Of a stretch of 64,000 nucleotides of DNA, positions 62,705 through 64,000 are shown piece after piece. A program made the position numbers and the translations under genes. This DNA is from Mageeibacillus sp. UBA6980 (GTDB lineage Bacteria; Bacillota; Clostridia; Saccharofermentanales; Saccharofermentanaceae), in contig DJYK01000020.1 in NCBI GenBank assembly GCA_002450095.1, positions 1 through 64,000 on the forward strand, read 5' to 3'. The notes below the pieces were generated by a model that was not told where the DNA came from, did not search any database, and saw only the letters and a list, made by a program, of their open reading frames with translations. Positions within the stretch are counted from its first letter, which is position 1; every line of letters begins with the position of its first letter.

Positions 62705-64000
62705 ATGAAAAAAGCATTGGTCTTTCTTTTGAGCGCGGTGATCACCGCCGTATTTATATTTCCGGGCATCTCATTAGCCGTAAATGAGGATCTTGACGAC
62801 CCCGAAGACGGTCTTGTTTCCCAAAACGAAGCCTTAAGCGATCTTCTTACGGATCCTCCTGCCGACGCCCCGTCAATAACAGGAACATCATATATTCTCT
62901 ACGATGCCGAATCCGGGGCCATATTGCTCGGACGTAACATCGATTCTCAGGTACAGCCTGCAGCCATAACCAAACTTATGACGGTCCTGCTCGCGCTCGA
63001 GAACCTCGACCTTGACGATACCGTAACCGTTACGCAGCCGATGTATATCGGGATCCCCGAGAACTATTACACTTTGGGCGTTACCGAAGGCGAAGAGGTA
63101 ACCGTAAGAGACCTCATATACGCCGCTTTGCTTGAATCGGATTCCGACGCATGTCTTTGTCTCGCCATTAAGATTTCCGGAGCCGAATCGCTTTTCACCG
63201 GACTTATGAACACGAGAGCGGCCGAGCTCGGTTGCAGCAACACATTCTTCACCAACTGCTACGGAAACGATGACGTCAGCAATGTATCCACGGCTCACGA
63301 TATGGCCCTGATACTCAACGCTTGTACGGATCATCCCGACTTTGTCGATATGTCGACTACATTCCAGCATACGATGCTCGGAACTAACCTTTACAGTGAT
63401 TCGAGAGTTATTTCCAATGCCAATCGTTTCATTTCCACTCAGGAGTATTCTTACGACTATTATATCGGCGGACTTACGGGTTATGCGGACGGCGCAGGAT
63501 ACTCGATCGCGGCGGCTGCGAGCAAGAACGGGCGTAAGCTTGTCGGTATTATTCTCGGTGCTACCGATTCCATAGGAAGATATTCCGACATGATCTCCCT
63601 TTTTGAAAGCGGATACACATCATTCTCCACCCTGCCTATAGATCAGGGCGAGTTTATGCCTTTATATAACGATACTATCGAACAGATCAATTCCGCGCTC
63701 CTCGGAACGGATCTTGCCGTAATGGAATCTTCAATGGAATTGTCCTCATACCTTACGACAACAACTTCGAGAGTCTCGCTCGGAAGCACAAATACGGTCG
63801 ATCTGTCCAATGTTATTATCGATACCGCTTCTACCGAGGATCAGGATTTCAGGATCCCGGTATTAAGGATGTTCAACGACGGAAAGAACTATATCGTCGG
63901 CGTACTTAACATCAGAGTAGGAGAGAAAGATAATCTCGTCTCCATCAACCCGCAGAAAAGATCGGTCTGGCTGACTCTTAAGAGAGTACTGGTAACCGTT
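62705..64000 (+). CDS. D-Ala-D-Ala carboxypeptidase (S11) homologue with lost catalytic motifs, cut by window edge
   Basis: The first 432 residues are present. A signal peptide (about 1-25) leads to a DacF/PBP5-type domain (about 58-300; YILYDAESGAILLGRN, LIYAALLESDSDACL, MNTRAAELGCSNTFF, YGNDD) and a further beta-rich region that runs off the end. The fold is clear but catalysis is not. SxxK is AITK (Ala87 for Ser), SxN is SDS (145-147) and KTG is LTG (257-259). It is probably a secreted or membrane-tethered non-catalytic peptidoglycan- or penicillin-binding protein. It has its own promoter, divergent from miaB. Confidence 0.88.
   Translation, partial: MKKALVFLLSAVITAVFIFPGISLAVNEDLDDPEDGLVSQNEALSDLLTDPPADAPSITGTSYILYDAESGAILLGRNIDSQVQPAAITKLMTVLLALENLDLDDTVTVTQPMYIGIPENYYTLGVTEGEEVTVRDLIYAALLESDSDACLCLAIKISGAESLFTGLMNTRAAELGCSNTFFTNCYGNDDVSNVSTAHDMALILNACTDHPDFVDMSTTFQHTMLGTNLYSDSRVISNANRFISTQEYSYDYYIGGLTGYADGAGYSIAAAASKNGRKLVGIILGATDSIGRYSDMISLFESGYTSFSTLPIDQGEFMPLYNDTIEQINSALLGTDLAVMESSMELSSYLTTTTSRVSLGSTNTVDLSNVIIDTASTEDQDFRIPVLRMFNDGKNYIVGVLNIRVGEKDNLVSINPQKRSVWLTLKRVLVTV

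Overview
The window reads as a chromosomal segment of an anaerobic Clostridia-type Bacillota. Supporting signs are moderate-to-low GC, CIRCE-controlled groESL, RNase Y, the Asp23/AmaP/DUF2273 set, RbgA, YlxM-Ffh, a CdaA-type c-di-AMP synthase, PPi-dependent phosphofructokinase, an NADP-type glutamate dehydrogenase and Gram-positive LexA control. A permuted GH3 beta-glucosidase and a GH5 endoglucanase lipoprotein suggest a plant-fibre habitat such as rumen or gut. The usual spoIVB-spo0A neighbours of recN are absent, which fits a non-sporeformer; this is inference. Almost everything lies on the minus strand. The plus-strand genes are mostly single-gene units. No tRNA, rRNA, IS element, prophage or CRISPR array was seen, and no gene-free stretch exceeds 300 bases.

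Layout: 1-5.4 kb, groEL (partial)-groES behind CIRCE, an LCP ligase, galE and a two-component system. 5.5-16.1 kb, rny, an RluA-type pseudouridine synthase, recN-argR-nadK-dxs-ispA-nusB, the Asp23 envelope-stress set and efp. 16.2-17.9 kb, a degenerate GGDEF-EAL protein. 17.9-25.8 kb, the ribosome/SRP maturation block (rnhB, rbgA, rplS, trmD, rimM, khpA, rpsP, ffh, ylxM) interrupted by a domain-swapped GH3 enzyme. 25.9-29.7 kb, three acetyltransferase genes (one fused to a cysteine hydrolase) and pfp. 29.8-34.5 kb, a PHP phosphatase and an MBOAT/SGNH/GLUG surface-modification cassette. 34.6-44.5 kb, nadE, argJ and an unusual purine operon preceded by CapA-like and GH5 lipoproteins. 44.7-52.2 kb, a HEAT protein and an amino-sugar/c-di-AMP operon (nagA, fused cdaA-cdaR, glmS, glmM, a GlmU-like helix protein, nagB). 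52.3-64 kb, gdhA, two unknown genes, lexA, miaB-mutS-mutL-miaA, and a D-Ala-D-Ala carboxypeptidase homologue cut by the window end.

The amino-sugar operon brackets the node fructose-6-P / GlcN-6-P / GlcNAc with both synthesis (glmS, glmM) and breakdown (nagA, nagB) and ties it to c-di-AMP. The purine operon uses a split PurH (stand-alone AICAR transformylase plus a PurO-type cyclohydrolase) and a PurF whose glutaminase active site is gone.

The most notable observations are: a PurF with no catalytic cysteine or oxyanion residues; an S11 peptidase homologue that has lost key residues of all three catalytic motifs; a CdaA-CdaR fusion with DGG in place of DGA; and six genes whose start codon lies 6-8 nt after a consensus -10 box with no Shine-Dalgarno sequence, suggesting leaderless mRNAs. 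Start sites given here were moved from the longest open frame wherever a Shine-Dalgarno sequence decides the matter.
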